64,000 nucleotides of DNA from Nocardiopsis sp. N85 (GTDB taxonomy: Bacteria; Actinomycetota; Actinomycetes; Streptosporangiales; Streptosporangiaceae). This document shows, one piece after another, positions 24,003-32,940 of the stretch. Numbering within the stretch: the stretch's first letter is position 1; each line of letters opens with the position of its first letter. The notes beneath the pieces are model-generated. The model was not told the origin of the DNA. It made no database searches and saw nothing but the letters and a program-made list of their open reading frames with translations. The stretch lies in assembly GCF_028882275.1 (NCBI RefSeq), contig NZ_JARBUT010000024.1, positions 42,102 through 106,101 on the forward strand, given 5' to 3'. A program made the translations under genes and the position numbers.

Positions 24003-25505
24003 CTACTTGGCGCTCGTCGCCAGAGTGGAGCCCTCGGGGGTACCGCAGGACTTCTCCAGCAGGTACTTGCCCCGGGCGGCGGGGTCCACCTCGATCGGGT
24101 ACACGCCGTCGAAGCAGGCCCGGCACAGGTCGTTCTCCGGGACCGTGGTGGCGGCGATGAGCTCGTCGAGGTCGACGTAGGCGAGGCTGTCGGCGTCCAC
24201 GGACGCGGCGATCTCCTCCACCGACAGGTTCGCGGCGATGAGCTCGGCGCGGGTGGCGAAGTCGATGCCGTAGTAGCACGGCCACAGCACGGGCGGGCTG
24301 GAGATGCGTACGTGGACCTCGGCGGCCCCCGCGTCGCGCAGCATCCGCACCAGGGCGCGCTGGGTGTTGCCGCGCACGATCGAGTCGTCCACGACCACCA
24401 GCCGGCGGCCCCCGATGACCTCGCGCAGCGGGTTGAGCTTGAGCCGGATGCCGAGCTGGCGCAGGGTCTGGCTGGGCTGGATGAAGGTCCGGCCCACGTA
24501 GGAGTTCTTCACCAGGCCCTGGGCGAACGGGATCCCGCTGGCCTCGGCGTATCCGACCGCGGCGGGCGTGCCGGACTCGGGCACCGGGATGACCAGGTCG
24601 GCCTCCACCGGATGCTGCTTGGCGAGCCGGCGGCCCACCTCCACCCGGGTGGAGTTGACGTTGCGCCCGGCGATGGTGGTGTCGGGGCGGGCCAGGTAGA
24701 CGTACTCGAAGAGGCAGCCCTTGCGGCGGGCGGGCGCGAACCGGCGGGACCGGACGCCGCGCTCGTCGATGGTGAGCAGCTCGCCGGGCTCGATCTCGCG
24801 GACCATCTCGGCGCCCACGATGTCGAGGGCGGCGGTCTCGCTGGCGACGACCCAGCCTCCGGCGTCGGAGGACCTGCCGAGCCTGCCCAGCACGAACGGG
24901 CGGATGCCCTGCGGGTCGCGGGCCGCGTACAGGGTGTTCTCGTCCATGAACACGAGGGAGAAGGCGCCCCGCACCCGCGGGAGCAGCTCCATGGCCGCTT
25001 CCTCGACGGTGCCGCCCTCGCTGGCCCTGGCGGCCAGCAGGTTGGTGAGGACCTCGGTGTCCGTGGTCGCGTTGCGCCTGCTGTGGGGCAGGAGCGCGGC
25101 CAGTTCCGGGGTGTTGATCAGGTTGCCGTTGTGGCCGAGGGCCAGACCTCCCTCGCGCGCCGTGTAGAAGGTCGGCTGTGCGTTCTCCCAGACCGGTGAA
25201 CCGGTGGTGGAGTAACGGCAGTGGCCGATGGCGAGGTGGCCGCGCAGGGAGTCCAGGGTCGCCTCGTTGAAGACCTGGGAGACCAGTCCCATGTCCTTGT
25301 AGACGACGATCCGTTCCCCGTCGCTCAATGCGATGCCCGCGGATTCCTGTCCGCGATGCTGAAGAGCGTAGAGGCCGAAGTAGGTGAGCTTGCTGACTTC
25401 TTCGCCGGGAGCCCAGACCCCGAATACACCGCAGGCGTCCTGCGGGCCGCGTTCGAGCGGATCGAGGTCCATGGAGAGCCGGCCGTCGGAGTACGACACA
25501 CTCAC
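24003..25505 (-). CDS. purF: Amidophosphoribosyltransferase
   Basis: 500 aa. A short propeptide precedes CGVFGVWAPG, whose Cys becomes the N-terminal nucleophile of the glutaminase domain (IGHCRYSTTGSP, LGHNGNL). The phosphoribosyltransferase domain has the PRPP loop LVVVDDSIVRGNT. The C-terminal CRACFDG belongs to the Fe-S type of the Bacillus-like enzyme. It makes phosphoribosylamine from PRPP and glutamine, the first committed step of purine synthesis. GTG 25505 overlaps the upstream gene's stop as GTGA; GTG 25499 with TAAGCT just upstream would be a leaderless alternative. Confidence 0.95.
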   Translation of the reverse strand: MSVSYSDGRLSMDLDPLERGPQDACGVFGVWAPGEEVSKLTYFGLYALQHRGQESAGIALSDGERIVVYKDMGLVSQVFNEATLDSLRGHLAIGHCRYSTTGSPVWENAQPTFYTAREGGLALGHNGNLINTPELAALLPHSRRNATTDTEVLTNLLAARASEGGTVEEAAMELLPRVRGAFSLVFMDENTLYAARDPQGIRPFVLGRLGRSSDAGGWVVASETAALDIVGAEMVREIEPGELLTIDERGVRSRRFAPARRKGCLFEYVYLARPDTTIAGRNVNSTRVEVGRRLAKQHPVEADLVIPVPESGTPAAVGYAEASGIPFAQGLVKNSYVGRTFIQPSQTLRQLGIRLKLNPLREVIGGRRLVVVDDSIVRGNTQRALVRMLRDAGAAEVHVRISSPPVLWPCYYGIDFATRAELIAANLSVEEIAASVDADSLAYVDLDELIAATTVPENDLCRACFDGVYPIEVDPAARGKYLLEKSCGTPEGSTLATSAK

Positions 25506-25954
25506 AGCTTAGTGCCTGGCGGTGGGGGCGACACCACCCGGGGCCAGAGGGGGAGGTGTTCCGACAGGTCGGAGCGGGTGCCGCTGGCCCGCACCGCCCC
25601 GTCCCGAACCGCCTGCTCCCAGGCGGTATCGCCCACGGACAGGCGCAACCAGAGCTCCGGGGAGGTCTCCACCACACCCGGCGGGGTGCCTCGGGTGTGA
25701 CGTGGACCCTCGATCGCCTGCACGGCCCCGAAGGGCGGCACCCGTACCTCCAGGGAGTTGCCGGGCGCCCGGTCGGCGAGCATCGCCAGCGAGGTCCGCA
25801 CGGCCAGTTTGATCAGTGGACGGTCGCCGCCGGCCAGCGCGGCCCGGACGCACGCCTCGACGGCGCTCTCCGCGGCCTCGGGCGCGGGTTCTCCGGCGTC
25901 GGTCAGGGCCTGGCGGACCCGGCGTACCAGGGCGGGTGTGAGAGTGGACGGCAT
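25502..25954 (-). CDS. Sterol-carrier-family (SCP-like) protein
   Basis: 150 aa, a conserved actinomycete neighbour of purF. An N-terminal helical half (LTPALVRRVRQALTDAG, CVRAALAGGDRPLIKLAVRTSLAMLAD) is followed by VRVPPFGAVQAIEGPRHTRGTPPGVVETSPELWLRLSVGD, which matches the SCP2-like hydrophobic-pocket fold used in this family. Ligand and role are unknown. It overlaps the purF start by 4 bp, so the two genes are translationally coupled. Confidence 0.7.
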   Translation of the reverse strand: MPSTLTPALVRRVRQALTDAGEPAPEAAESAVEACVRAALAGGDRPLIKLAVRTSLAMLADRAPGNSLEVRVPPFGAVQAIEGPRHTRGTPPGVVETSPELWLRLSVGDTAWEQAVRDGAVRASGTRSDLSEHLPLWPRVVSPPPPGTKL

Positions 25955-26380
25955 GACCGAAAGCCTAGGAGGTGGGGTGGATCACGGGGGGATCGGTGTG
26001 GAGTGACGGGCGGGGCAATGCGATCGTGAACACGGGGGATACTTGCCATTGACGCTCAATGGCCTGAAAGTGGACATCGGAGAACTCCGGTGGCGCACTC
26101 CACCGGTCTCCCACCGATCGGGTGATTCGTGTCTCAGCGCACCGCTGGTCAGCGGGCGCGGAACACGGTAGCGTCCCGAACCGTCCCGGTGTCGTTGAGA
26201 TTGGGAGGAATGCGATGGGCCCCTTCCCCCAGGGAGTTCCACGCGCCGGTGCCGCCGAACAGAACAAGGAATGACCGCGCACGCGACCGACGCGACGGTC
26301 CCTCGCGTCCCGACGAGCCGCTCGGCGGACCCGCTTAACATCCACCAAGGAACACCCACCGCACCATCGGGAGAGACGAC
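25955..26380. other. Intergenic region between divergent SCP-like and DUF47 genes
   Basis: 426 bp with no gene I can support. A -10-like TAGCGT at about 26169-26174 points towards the DUF47 gene. No palindromic operator or PHO-box-like direct repeats are visible. Confidence 0.3.
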
Positions 26381-26998
26381 GTGCGCCTGCGTTTGCGCCC
26401 GCGTGATGACAGCTACTACGAGTTGTTCACCGACTCGGCGAACAATCTGGTCATCGCGGCCCGCCTGCTGGTGGAGCTGATGAGTGACGGGGCGGATCGT
26501 GAGGCCATCGGTGAGAAGATGCGCGCCTGCGAGCACGCGGGCGACGACGCCACCCACGCGATCATGCGCCGTCTCAACAAGAGTTCGGCGCCTCCCCTCC
26601 ACCGGGAGGACATCTATCGTTTGGCCTCCAACCTCGACGACGTCATGGACTCCATGGACGCCGCCGTGGACCTCATCGGTCTCTACGGCCTGGAACGTCT
26701 GCCCAAGGGGATCATCGACCAGATCGAGGTGCTGGAGCGCGCGGCGGAGCTGACGGCCGAGGCGATGCCGCGACTGCGCACGATGCAGGACCTCACCAGG
26801 TACTGGATCGAGATCAACCAACTGGAGAACCAGGCCGACCGGATCTACCGCAAACTCCTCGCGAAGCTGTTCAGCGGCGAGTACGACGCGCTGACGGTGC
26901 TCAAGCTCAAGGACGTCATCGAGGAACTGGAGACGGCCGCCGACGCCTTCGAGCACGTGGCCAACACGGTCGAGACCATCGTGGTCAAGCACGGCTGA
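26381..26998 (+). CDS. DUF47/PhoU-like phosphate transport accessory protein
   Basis: 205 aa, all helical, with the PhoU-like pattern of acidic metal-binding repeats: FTDSANNLVIAARLLVELMSD, EHAGDDATHAIMRRLN, YRLASNLDDVMDSMDAAVDL and KLKDVIEELETAADAFEHVANTVETI. DUF47 proteins normally sit beside a Pit-type low-affinity phosphate transporter and modulate it; no pit gene follows here. GTG 26381 has GGGAGAG upstream. Its stop is 1 bp from the convergent lipoprotein stop. The pstCAB operon lies 2.9 kb downstream on the other strand. Confidence 0.82.
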   Translation: MRLRLRPRDDSYYELFTDSANNLVIAARLLVELMSDGADREAIGEKMRACEHAGDDATHAIMRRLNKSSAPPLHREDIYRLASNLDDVMDSMDAAVDLIGLYGLERLPKGIIDQIEVLERAAELTAEAMPRLRTMQDLTRYWIEINQLENQADRIYRKLLAKLFSGEYDALTVLKLKDVIEELETAADAFEHVANTVETIVVKHG

Positions 26999-26999
26999 C

Positions 27000-28169
27000 T
27001 CAGGGGACCTCCCCGGAGAACACCAGCGGTGGGTACAGGGGCGACCCGTCCTCATCGCGGAACTCCAGGGTCCACTGGAGCGGGACGTCGCCCTCGACGA
27101 TCAGGCAGTCGGCGTCCCAGTCACCGCTCTGTCCGGGGGCCAGGCTCGCCGGCGGGTTCACGACGTCGCCCAGGAGCGGGGGGAACGACTCCCGCAACGG
27201 GGCCCCGGAGGCACAGGTCTCCAGCACGGAGCCGGTGTGCACGGGCTCGTCGGTGCCGTTGGCGGCGGTGACCGTCCAGGCGAAGTAGTGCAGGGGATCG
27301 AACCCGGCGCCCTCGTCGGGATCGGGGAGGGGTGCCTCCTCCGACGGCTCCTCCTCTTCGGATCCCTCCTCCGACGGCTCCTCCTCTTCGGATCCCTCCT
27401 CCGACGGCTCCTCCTCTTCGGATCCCTCCTCCGACGGCTCCTCCTCTTCGGATCCCTCCTCCGACGGCTCCTCCTCTTCGGATCCCTCCTCCGACGGCTC
27501 CTCCTCTTCGGATCCCTCCTCCGACGGCTCCTCCGGGGGTTCGCCCTCCGACTCCCCTCCGGAAGGCTCCTCATCGTCCCCGTCGACGGGCTCGTCCCCG
27601 TCCTCGGGGTATTCCTCCTCGACGGGCGACTCCTCGTCCTCCGGTGACCCTTCCTCCTCGGGGGAGGCCTCGTCGGTCGGCTCCCCGTCGGAGGACTCCT
27701 CCTCAGGGGATTCCTCGTCGAAGGGCGGCTCCTCGTCGGTGGGGTCGCCCTCGTCCTCCGCTCCGAAGTCCTGGGGCTCCTCTGGCTCCTCTGGCTCCCG
27801 GGGCTCCTCGGGGGTGCTCCGGTACCCCCCGTCGTCCGTACGGCGCTCCACGGCGCCCATGGTCACCGTGAAGCCGTCCTCGAACGTGTGGGAGCCGCCC
27901 AGCGGCAGGTGGACCGCCTGACCGTAGGGGAGGGGGGTCCCCGGTCCCCTCGGTTCGTTCGCGCCCTCGTCGGACCCCTCCTGGTCCTCCTGGTCGGGCG
28001 GCCTCGCCGGCTCGGTCCCGGGTCCGGTCTCCTCGGACGGGGTGTCCTCCGGGACCGTGGTCTCGGCGGGCGGTGATCCCTCTCCGCCGGTGGTCTCCAC
28101 CGGGACGACGACGCAGGCGGTCGCACACAGGACGACGGCGGCGACGGCGGCGAGTGTGGAAGTCTGCAC
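27000..28169 (-). CDS. Secreted lipoprotein with a 10-residue acidic tandem repeat
   Basis: 389 aa. The signal ends in the lipobox CATAC, so it should be lipid-anchored outside. Pro/Glu-rich sequence precedes a domain (LPLGGSHTFEDGFTVTMGAVERR), then about 190 residues almost wholly Asp/Glu/Ser/Pro, including six copies of SEEGSEEEEP. A folded C-terminal domain follows (FAWTVTAANGTDEPVHTGSVLETCASG...WTLEFRDEDGSPLYPPLVFSGEVP). The two halves resemble a split DUF4352-like beta domain. The acidic part may be a spacer or bind cations. GTG 28169 fits AGGAGGG 6 nt upstream. Confidence 0.72.
   Translation of the reverse strand: MQTSTLAAVAAVVLCATACVVVPVETTGGEGSPPAETTVPEDTPSEETGPGTEPARPPDQEDQEGSDEGANEPRGPGTPLPYGQAVHLPLGGSHTFEDGFTVTMGAVERRTDDGGYRSTPEEPREPEEPEEPQDFGAEDEGDPTDEEPPFDEESPEEESSDGEPTDEASPEEEGSPEDEESPVEEEYPEDGDEPVDGDDEEPSGGESEGEPPEEPSEEGSEEEEPSEEGSEEEEPSEEGSEEEEPSEEGSEEEEPSEEGSEEEEPSEEGSEEEEPSEEAPLPDPDEGAGFDPLHYFAWTVTAANGTDEPVHTGSVLETCASGAPLRESFPPLLGDVVNPPASLAPGQSGDWDADCLIVEGDVPLQWTLEFRDEDGSPLYPPLVFSGEVP
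27331..27540. repeat. 30-bp coding tandem repeat, 7 units, 5 identical
   Basis: The unit runs GATCCCTCCTCCGACGGCTC plus 10 bases. Five copies (27361-27510) are identical; the first has two mismatches and the last diverges after 24 bases. In frame in the minus-strand gene it encodes SEEGSEEEEP. Identity at the DNA level shows recent expansion, so copy number may vary between strains. Confidence 0.95.
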
Positions 28170-28260
28170 GACGGGCCCTCCTCTCATGAGGCGGACACTA
28201 GGTGACATATCCCCATAAAAGCGTCAAATTTGCCAGGCTCAAGGGAAAGCAGAACGGACC

Positions 28261-28688
28261 ATGCCCGACACGCCTCCACCGGAGTCCACCCTCGACCTCG
28301 CGAACGGCGTCCTGAGCGCCCAGCCCTTCAGCCGTCTCCTCGGCGCCAGGGTCACCGTCTCCGAGCGGGGGCGGGCGGTCCTCGAACTCGACGTCCGCGA
28401 CGACCTGCGTCAACAGAACGGCTTCGTGTACGGCGGGGTGCTCGCCTACGCGGCCGACAACGCGCTCACCTTCGCGGGCGGCACCGTCCTGGGGCCCTCG
28501 GTCCTCACCGGCGGGTTCTCCATCGAGTACCCGCGCCCGGCCCGGGGGTCGCCCTCCGTGCCCGCGCGCACGTCGTGGAGCACACCCGGCGCCGCGCCCT
28601 GTGCCGCCGCGACCTGGTGACGGCCGACGCCGAGGGCGGCGAGGAGACCGTCGCCGCCCAGGGCGTCATCGCCTTCACAGGCCCGTGA
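28261..28688 (+). pseudogene. PaaI-type hotdog thioesterase, frameshifted at a G run near 28544
   Basis: The first frame reads PFSRLLGARVTVSERGRAVLELDVRDDLRQQNGFVYGGVLAYAADNALTFAGG, the normal hotdog core with its active-site helix, up to IEYPRPARG. It then runs out of family resemblance. The next frame restores it: ALRARAHVVEHTRRRALCRRDLVTADAEGGEETVAAQGVIAFTG to a stop at 28688. One added G in the G run 28544-28548 repairs a protein of about 142 aa. It would cleave an acyl- or aryl-CoA thioester. The frameshift may be an assembly error. The 3' end overlaps the convergent nucleoside hydrolase by 14 bp. Confidence 0.7.
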
Positions 28689-29637
28689 TCTCGCGCTCCG
28701 GTGTCGTCTCCCGGGCCAGCAGCGACCGGATGTACTCGTAGAACCCGTCCGCGTCGACGTCCTCGATCACCCGGGCGTTGGGCTCCAGGCCGTGTACGCC
28801 CCACGACATGGCCGAGTAGCCCCGGGTCAGTTCCCCGGCGGTCTCCACGTCCACGTGGTACGGCGACGCCTCGCGCACCAGCTCCGGGTGGAGCAGCACG
28901 GCGGCGGTCAGCGAGTCGGGGTGCGTGGTGCCGTCGATGCCGACCTTGCGGTCGAACTCCAGCGTCGCCGCGCAGACGCGGGTGAAGAACCGCGACAGGG
29001 GGGTGCCGAGCGCGGCGATCTCGTCCAGCCGTTCCTGCCCGAACACCGCGCGGCGCAGCGTCAGCGGGTCCCACGGCACCACGGTGATCTCGAACCCGGC
29101 GCCGAACACGGCCTTGGCCGCCTCCGGGTCGACGTAGAAGTTGAACTCGGCGGCGGCGGTGATGTTGCCCCGGCCGTTGTTGGAGCCGCCCATGATGTAC
29201 AGCGACTTCACGTTGCCCGCGAAGTCGGGGTCCTTGATCACGGCGGCGGCGATGTTGGTGAGCGGGCCGATCGCCACGATCGACAGCTCACCGGGGCTCT
29301 CGGCGGCCAGTCGCACCAGGGCGTCCACCGCGTGCTCGGCCTCCGGCTCCCGGCCGGCCTGATCCATGTCCAGACCGCCGGAGCCGTCCCCGTGGACGTT
29401 CTCCGCGCTCACCCACGCGCGCACCAGCGGTCGCCGGGAGCCCAGGTACACGGGCACGGGAGACGCGCCCGCCACGTTCAGCGTCATGAAGGCGTTGCGC
29501 ACCTGCTGGTCGAAGCCGACGTTCCCGGCGACCATCGTGATCGCCCGCAGGTCGGCGGCCGGATCCAGCAACCCGACCAGCAGGGCGACGCAGTCGTCCT
29601 GCGCGGTATCGGTGTCGATCACCAACGGCACGGTCAT
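28675..29637 (-). CDS. Nucleoside hydrolase (inosine-uridine preferring type)
   Basis: 320 aa. The N-terminal calcium site reads DTDTAQDD (usual DTDxGxDD, so Gly is replaced by Ala). VAIGPLTNIAAAV, LYIMGGSNNGRGNITAAAEFNFYVDPEAAKAVF and a late DSLTAAVLL are typical of the family. It splits ribonucleosides into base and ribose in nucleoside salvage. Cytoplasmic, no signal. Start ATG 29637 is clear. It does not belong to the pst operon, from which it is separated by a 237-bp gap with a hairpin. Confidence 0.88.
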   Translation of the reverse strand: MTVPLVIDTDTAQDDCVALLVGLLDPAADLRAITMVAGNVGFDQQVRNAFMTLNVAGASPVPVYLGSRRPLVRAWVSAENVHGDGSGGLDMDQAGREPEAEHAVDALVRLAAESPGELSIVAIGPLTNIAAAVIKDPDFAGNVKSLYIMGGSNNGRGNITAAAEFNFYVDPEAAKAVFGAGFEITVVPWDPLTLRRAVFGQERLDEIAALGTPLSRFFTRVCAATLEFDRKVGIDGTTHPDSLTAAVLLHPELVREASPYHVDVETAGELTRGYSAMSWGVHGLEPNARVIEDVDADGFYEYIRSLLARETTPEREITGL

Positions 29638-29787
29638 TCCGGGGTCCCCCCAACGTCACGGGTGCCCGCTCAAGGGCCCCCTCCGCCCCCATTCAACCCC
29701 TCAACGGCCTCCTCCGGTCCCCGACCCGACCGCCCCTCGCGCCGGCGGCGGGCTCGACGATCCGCAGCCGTAGGCCTTCGCGCACCC

Positions 29788-29808
29788 GACACCCTGGGCC
29801 AGGGTGTC
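29788..29808 (-). terminator. Hairpin downstream of pstB
   Basis: GACACCCTGG and CCAGGGTGTC flank a single G, giving a stem of up to 9-10 bp. It lies 67 bp after the pstB stop and probably ends the pst transcript. Confidence 0.55.
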
Positions 29809-29874
29809 GCGGAACACGTCCGGGGTGAGGGGGCCGGTGGACGGGACCCCTCGGGTGGAGCGAATGGCGTCAGG

Positions 29875-30654
29875 TCACCCGAAGCGGCCCGTGATGTAGT
29901 TCTCGGTCTCCTTCTTCTCGGGACGGGTGAAGATCTTGTTGGTCTCGCCCATCTCGATCAGCCTGCCCGGCTTGCCCGGGGCCGACAGGTTGAAGAAGGC
30001 CGTGCGGTCCGACACCCGGGCCGCCTGCTGCATGTTGTGGGTGACGATGACGATCGTGTAGTCCTCCTTCAGCTTGTGAATGAGGTCCTCGATCGCCAGC
30101 GTCGAGATCGGGTCCAGCGCCGAGCACGGCTCGTCCATGAGCAGGACCGACGGCTTCACCGCCGTGGCGCGCGCGATGCACAGCCGCTGCTGCTGGCCGC
30201 CGGACAGGCCCGCACCGGGCTTGTTCAGCCGGTCCTTGACCTCTTCCCACAGGTTGGCGCCGCGCAGCGACTCCTCGACCAGCCCGTCGGCGTCCGCCTT
30301 GCTCATCCGCTTGTTGTTGAGGCGGGCCCCCGCGATCACGTTGTCGTAGATCGACATGGTGGGGAACGGGTTGGCCTTCTGGAAGACCATGCCGACCTCG
30401 CCGCGGACCAGCACCGGGTCCACGTCGGGGGCGTAGATGTCCATGTCGTCCAGCAGCACCTTGCCCTCGGCGCGGGCACCCGGGGTGACCTCGTGCATGC
30501 GGTTGAGGGTGCGCAGGAAGGTCGACTTCCCGCAGCCGGAGGACCCGATGAACGCCGTCACCGAACGCGGCTCGATGGTCATTGACACGTCCTCGACGGC
30601 GAGGAAGTCGCCGTAGTAGACGTGGAGTCCGGAGACGTCGATTCGTTTCGCCAC
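29875..30654 (-). CDS. pstB: Phosphate ABC transporter ATP-binding protein
   Basis: 259 aa. Walker A GSSGCGKST (about 36-44), Q-loop MVFQKANPFPTMSIYDNV (the PstB-specific form), signature LSGGQQQRLCIARA, Walker B VLLMDEPCSALDP and switch VTHNMQQAARVSD are all present. It powers high-affinity phosphate import through PstC/PstA. GTG 30654 has GAGGAA 6 nt upstream. Last gene of pstCAB. Confidence 0.95.
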   Translation of the reverse strand: MAKRIDVSGLHVYYGDFLAVEDVSMTIEPRSVTAFIGSSGCGKSTFLRTLNRMHEVTPGARAEGKVLLDDMDIYAPDVDPVLVRGEVGMVFQKANPFPTMSIYDNVIAGARLNNKRMSKADADGLVEESLRGANLWEEVKDRLNKPGAGLSGGQQQRLCIARATAVKPSVLLMDEPCSALDPISTLAIEDLIHKLKEDYTIVIVTHNMQQAARVSDRTAFFNLSAPGKPGRLIEMGETNKIFTRPEKKETENYITGRFG

Positions 30655-30686
30655 AGGATGTTCCTCGTGATTACCGGGTTGGCGGG

Positions 30687-31766
30687 CTAGCGGGACTTCG
30701 GCGCGAACAGGCGGCCGATCATGCGGGCCAGGAAGAAGAGCAGCATCACCACGAGGATGAGCGTCAACGCGGCCGCCCAGGCCCTCTCGTAGTTGACCGC
30801 GCCGCCCATGCGGACCTGCGAGTAGATGAACACGGGAAGGCTCATCATCTGCCCGTCGAACAGGTTCCAGTTGATCGACACCGCCGACGATCCCGCGGTG
30901 AGGATCAGGGGCGCCGTCTCTCCGATAACGCGCGCGATGGCGAGCATGATCCCGGTGGTCAGCCCCGCCGCCGACGTGGGCAGCACCACCTTGGTGATGG
31001 TCCGCCACTTGGGCACGCCCAGCGCGTAGGAGGCCTCGCGCAGGTCCTGCGGGACCAGGCGCAGCATCTCCTCGCTGGAGCGCACCACGACCGGGATCAT
31101 GAGCACGGCCAGGGAGATCGCGCCGGCGGCGCCGTTGGTGGCGCCGGGGCCGAACAGGATGATCCACAGGGCCACCACGAACAGACCGGCGACGATCGAC
31201 GGGATGCCCGTCATGACGTCGACGAAGAACATGATGGTGCGCTTCATCCGACCACGCGCGTACTCCACCAGGTAGACCGCGGTCATGATGCCGATCGGCA
31301 CCGAGATCAGGGTGGCCATACCGGTGATCGCCAGGGTGCCGGCGATGGCGTGGTAGGCGCCGCCGGCGTCCATGCTCGGCAGGACGCCGTTCATCGACAC
31401 CGACAGGAAGTAGCCGTCGAACCGGGCCAGGCCGTTGCCGGTCACCGTCGACAGCACCGACACCAGCGGCAGCATCGCCAGCGCGAAACACACGTAGACG
31501 AGGGCGGTGACCAGACGGTCCTTGGCCTTGCGGCCGCCCTCGACCCGCGCGGAGGCCGTCACGACGATCACCGTGTAGGCGAGGGCGGTGAGCACCCCCC
31601 ACAGGATGAACCCGAAGGAGGAGAAGGCGAGCAGGACGCCCGCGACCACGGCGGCCGAGGAGGCCAGCAGGGCGGCGGGGAAGTACCGGGGCAGTGACCC
31701 GCTGCGCAGGTCGCGACGGGGCGCGCCGGTGCCGGGCCCGGTCGGCTGAGCGGTCGTCAGGCTCAT
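30687..31766 (-). CDS. pstA: Phosphate ABC transporter permease PstA
   Basis: 359 aa. Two or three extra membrane segments in the first 100 residues precede the standard six-helix core with GIPSIVAGLFVVALWIILFG, the EAA-like coupling loop LREASYALGVPKWRTITKVVLP and a late GETAPLILTAGSS. It forms the inner-membrane channel with PstC. It starts at 31766, sharing one base with the pstC stop (TGATG), so translation is coupled. Confidence 0.93.
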   Translation of the reverse strand: MSLTTAQPTGPGTGAPRRDLRSGSLPRYFPAALLASSAAVVAGVLLAFSSFGFILWGVLTALAYTVIVVTASARVEGGRKAKDRLVTALVYVCFALAMLPLVSVLSTVTGNGLARFDGYFLSVSMNGVLPSMDAGGAYHAIAGTLAITGMATLISVPIGIMTAVYLVEYARGRMKRTIMFFVDVMTGIPSIVAGLFVVALWIILFGPGATNGAAGAISLAVLMIPVVVRSSEEMLRLVPQDLREASYALGVPKWRTITKVVLPTSAAGLTTGIMLAIARVIGETAPLILTAGSSAVSINWNLFDGQMMSLPVFIYSQVRMGGAVNYERAWAAALTLILVVMLLFFLARMIGRLFAPKSR

Positions 31767-32728
31767 CAGGACTCCTTGTTGCCGCGCGCCACGATGTAGC
31801 GTGCGCCCATGTTGACGACCAGGGTGATCGCGAACAGCACCAGACCGGCGGCGATCAGCGCGGAGACGCCGTAGCCGGTGGCCTCGGGGTACTGGAGGGC
31901 GATGTGCCCGGCGATGGTCTGGTTACCGCTCTGGAGCAGGTTCCAGGAGACGATCAGGGAGGGCGACAGGATCATGGCGACCGCCATGGTCTCGCCCAGG
32001 GCGCGGCCCATGCCGAGCATGGCCCCGCCGATGACGCCGGACTTGCCGAAGGGCAGGACGGCCAGGCGGATCATCTCCCAGCGGGTGGCGCCCATGGCGA
32101 GGGCGGCCTCCCGGTGTCCCTGCGGGACCTGGTGGAAGACGTCGCGGGACATGGCGGTGATGATCGGCAGGATCATCACGGCGAGCACGATGCCCGCGGT
32201 GAGGATGGTGCGGGCCGAGGTGGAGGCGGGGCCGGCGAACAGCGGGATCCAGCCGAGGTTGCGGGCCAGCCCCTCGTAGACCGGGACCAGCTGCGGGGCG
32301 AGGAAGCCGATGCCCCACAGGCCGTAGACGACGCTGGGGATCGCGGCGAGCAGGTCCACCATGTAGCCGAGCAGCGAGGCGAGGCGGCGCGGCGCGTAGT
32401 AGACGATGAACAGCGCGATCCCGACGGCGACCGGGGTGGCCAGCAGCAGGGCGATGCCGGCGGCGAGCACGGTGCCGAACGCCAGCGCCCCCACGCCGAA
32501 GGCCGGGTTCTCGCGGACGTTGGCGTCCCACGCCTTGTCGGTGATGAAGTTCGCGGTGTTCGCGCTCAGCGAGGGCCAGGCCTGGACGATCAGGAAGGCC
32601 GCGACGCCGGCGAGGATCAGCAGGATCAGGATGCCCGAGCCTCGGGCGAGCCCGGCGAAAGCGACATCGCCGATCCGGCGCTTGCCCTTGGACGGTGGTG
32701 CCACCGTGGGCGCGTCCGTCGTCGTCAT
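31766..32728 (-). CDS. pstC: Phosphate ABC transporter permease PstC
   Basis: 320 aa, six core membrane segments. Typical are AIPSVVYGLWGIGFLAPQLVP, the coupling loop HREAALAMGATRWEMIRLAVLPFGKSG and GRALGETMAVAMILS. It is the first gene of the operon. In Streptomyces and most bacteria pstS comes before pstC; here it does not. The next upstream gene on this strand is mshD, 290 bp away. The upstream region holds a PHO box. Confidence 0.93.
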   Translation of the reverse strand: MTTTDAPTVAPPSKGKRRIGDVAFAGLARGSGILILLILAGVAAFLIVQAWPSLSANTANFITDKAWDANVRENPAFGVGALAFGTVLAAGIALLLATPVAVGIALFIVYYAPRRLASLLGYMVDLLAAIPSVVYGLWGIGFLAPQLVPVYEGLARNLGWIPLFAGPASTSARTILTAGIVLAVMILPIITAMSRDVFHQVPQGHREAALAMGATRWEMIRLAVLPFGKSGVIGGAMLGMGRALGETMAVAMILSPSLIVSWNLLQSGNQTIAGHIALQYPEATGYGVSALIAAGLVLFAITLVVNMGARYIVARGNKES

Positions 32729-32918
32729 GTATCGGCTCCGGTTCGGAAAGGTTTCAGTGCCGGCCGCCCGCCCCCGCGGGCGGGTTCCGCGCCCGGTCGT
32801 GTTCGGGTGTCCTTCCTCGGGGGATCACCCCGCGGGAGGCCACCGCGACCACCGAACGCGGAGAGGTCGCGATGCGCCGAATGCGAAGGTAGGCCCGCTA
32901 AGTGACCAGACATCCCAG

Positions 32919-32940
32919 GAAAGATGAACGAGAGATGAAC
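32919..32940 (-). promoter_or_regulatory. PHO box upstream of pstC
   Basis: On the minus strand there are two adjacent 11-nt direct repeats, GTTCATCTCTC and GTTCATCTTTC, matching the GTTCA-type PhoP repeat unit of actinomycetes. They lie about 190 bp before the pstC start. A -10-like element (CACTTAGCGG or TACCTT) follows downstream at about 32885-32905. This predicts induction of pstCAB in phosphate starvation. Confidence 0.75.

Noticed and set aside
27331..27540. Possible CRISPR array
   Set aside because: The 30-bp repeats are adjacent with no spacers and are in frame within a coding gene, so they are a tandem coding repeat.
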